Shown here piece by piece: positions 50,301 to 53,300 of a stretch of 64,000 nucleotides of DNA. Both the position numbers and the translations under genes were made by a program. The stretch lies in NCBI GenBank assembly GCA_037783545.1, contig JBBELK010000481.1, forward strand, positions 1,736,001 through 1,800,000. Reading direction: 5' to 3'. This DNA comes from Henricia sp. BOLD:AAB3569 (lineage: Eukaryota > Echinodermata > Asteroidea > Spinulosida > Echinasteridae). Below the pieces are notes generated by a model. It was not told where the DNA came from. It worked only from the letters and a program-made list of their open reading frames with translations, and ran no database searches. The first letter of the stretch is position 1. Each line of letters begins with the position of its first letter.

Positions 50301-53300
50301 CGGGCAAACTGAATGTTAATTAAGGTTTATTTTGCCCTTACCCGACGTAATTATTAACACTGTATACTCGGTGCTTTCCCGAGACACTATGAAAAACTTC
50401 ATAACGTCAGGTAAGGGAAAAATAAACCTGAATTAAAGGCACAGGCTCGTCAGCAATGCACGCGCGCCAAATTCCTTCCCACGAAATACGCAGCTTCATA
50501 GCAAAGGCATGGAGCTGCGTATTTCGTGGCACGAATTTGGCGCTGACGAGCCTGTGCCTTTAACATTCAGTTTCCCTAATACAAGCTAAATCAATTTCTG
50601 AGCATTACATAACTAAAGAATAATGTTGATAAACTGCCTTGTAGAAATTTTAGCCACATGGATGCAGTAATACTTCAGAAAACCTGTAAAATCCATGCAT
50701 GGTTTTTGTGTTGAATGAATGGTAAAATACATTTCTGCATACAATTCTTTTTTAATGTAATAAAAAGGATTACTTTTAGACATAATGTCTTTCTACCAAA
50801 GTGATAGTCTACAAACAACCAAATAAATAAATTCTTTTTTAAATAAACCTGATCGACGTTCTCAAGGCATCATGGGATTGGATGACAGATGAAGCAGGGA
50901 ATTTTAACACAAACCTATGGGGCTCTGGGGACATGACAATGTTCATCGATTTTATTCTCGTTTCTGTGAAGCGATTAACATGTGACCTTCTCACACGCTT
51001 TTGATCAAGGAAAGATGCAATTTTTGACAAATATAATTTTTATTTTAATTGAGCTTAGATGAAATAAACCAAGAAAACTCGAATTTTTGAACGGCGCCAG
51101 TTTGTACGGGTGATACTATATACCGGAAAACACCGTAAAATACCGGAAAACACCGGAAAACTCACCGGAAAACACCGGAAAACACACCGGAAAACACCGG
51201 AAAACACCGGAAAACATACTAAATACCGGAAAACACTAAATACCGGAAAACACCGAAAAACACCGGAAAACATACTAAATACCGGAAAACACACTAAATA
51301 CCGGAAAACACCGGAAAACACACTAAATACCGGAAAACACCGGAAAACATACTAAATACCGGAAAACACACTAAATACCGGAAAACACCCGAAAGCACTT
51401 AATAACACCACCCCCACTACCTGCAGAAAACACCATAAAATACTGTTTTCCGGTGTTTTCCGGTATTTAGTATGTTTTCCGGTATTTAGTATGTTTTCCG
51501 GTGTTTTCTGGTGTTTTCCGGTGTTTTCCGGTAAATAGTATACCATTATAGAAGGGCTGTCACGATTGGTTGAGCCAGGGTTGAGCTTCCACGTTAGAGC
51601 CAATCAGGTGCGTTCTTTTGTAAAGTACAAACTAGTGCTGTGCATTATTTTAAATGTTCTCATTTTATTTCATTTTACTACAGTTAGAATAAAAATGATA
51701 TTTGTCAAAAATTGCATTTTTCCTTGATGAAGAACGTGTGGGAAGATCATATGTCAATCGCTTCACAGAAACGAGAATAAAATCGATGAACATTGTCATG
51801 TCCCCAGAGCCCCATAGGTTTGTGTGAAAATTGCCAGCTTCACTCGTCATCCAATTCCATCATGCTTTGAGAACGTCGATAAGGTTTATTAGTTTGTCTC
51901 CACAATTTTGTTTTAAATTTTTCGCCAGTAAATTCTGTGTATTCGACACATGCTCATTACTTTCATTTCAGTTCACTCAATTTCCCCGTTTTTTATTTTA
52001 ATTTCTTATGCAGAATTTCCTGAAATGACAGATCTTCCAGCAGACTCAATCAAATTTATTTTCTCTAAATTTGTTTCTTTTCTACATTTATTTCCTTTTA
52101 TCCTTTCTCCCAATCTGCCCGTCTTTGTTCCTCTTTAATAATATGTTGCCTTCAATTTCTTCTTTGGATCTCCCAGAGCCTGAAAAGAGCGCCCCCAATG
52201 TTAGTTGACTTGTAGGTTCTTGTGGCAACTTTCAAATGCAGTGTTGACTAGTGGCTACTCTGTTTTCTCTGTAACCTTTGACCCAAAATGCTTTTATGCC
52301 ACTCAAGTTGTGCAGTGAATTTTAAGAAAAACACTTTTTTTAAAGAAAACATTTGTGCACAACAAAAACTCAGATGAACTCGTAGTTGTGATATAGTAGA
52401 TGCAAAATTATTTCAAGTTCAAATAGACATCCGAAGTGTGACGTGGTTGCCATGGTAATTGGCTGTAAACATCATGGCCGTCGGAAAAAGTACCGTTGCA
52501 AAAGCACAGGTGTACAGCCATTGCCTGGGCAACTAACAAAAGATGACGTATTCACTTCGGCAGTCTATTGTGTTAAGTGGTACAATTTACCCATAAGTTA
52601 CATGGGAAATTTGCGGTGTTGAGTGGAATGGCATACATTAATTTTTGTACAGCAAACTTTTATTTACTGGCAGTTTTGGGTCAAAAGTTACAATTTCCAA
52701 AATTGAGAAGTGTGTGCAGTGGCTGTTTGTTTTTGAGTTGTTTCATTCCTTTTTTTATTTTTGTTTTATTCTTTCGTTTTACACTATGAACATCTAACAA
52801 TGTAAATTGGGCACACACCATTGTTACTAACAATGGGGTTACAATGAACATGTACATGTTTTTGTTCATAGTGTTAGGGGGAGGGGCGGTAGTATTATAA
52901 GGACATCCAATTTGAAGTTGGCTTCATTATTTTGATTTTTTGCTCCATTTTTATCATACCTTTAAAAATAGCATCAGACTTCGTTTTCTTGATTGTTCAT
53001 TTTTGGTGTTTCTTTTTTGGTGGGTTTTTTTTTTTGTGGTTTTTTTTAGGGATTGGGGAGGCAGTGGTTTTTGGTAATGAGAGTTTGCGTTATTTACATT
53101 TTTTTGAAGCACTTTTACTTACTGTTTACAGAAAGTTTTATGAAAATCCAGAGTTACATGGTTCACTGCGTTGTTTGCTGTTCTGAACTTCAAAATTCTC
53201 CTTTGCCGATACTTTTTTTTTGCATTTTTTTCCCAGTGTTTTGCACGAAGTTGTTTTGTCTTATCTGAAATGAGTTTTTTGATGAGTTGTTTTGCATGAG

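Noticed and set aside
51110-51355. Frame encoding KHRKIPENTGK-type repeats
   Set aside because: Translation of the ACCGGAAAACACCGG satellite; the period lets frames stay open by chance.
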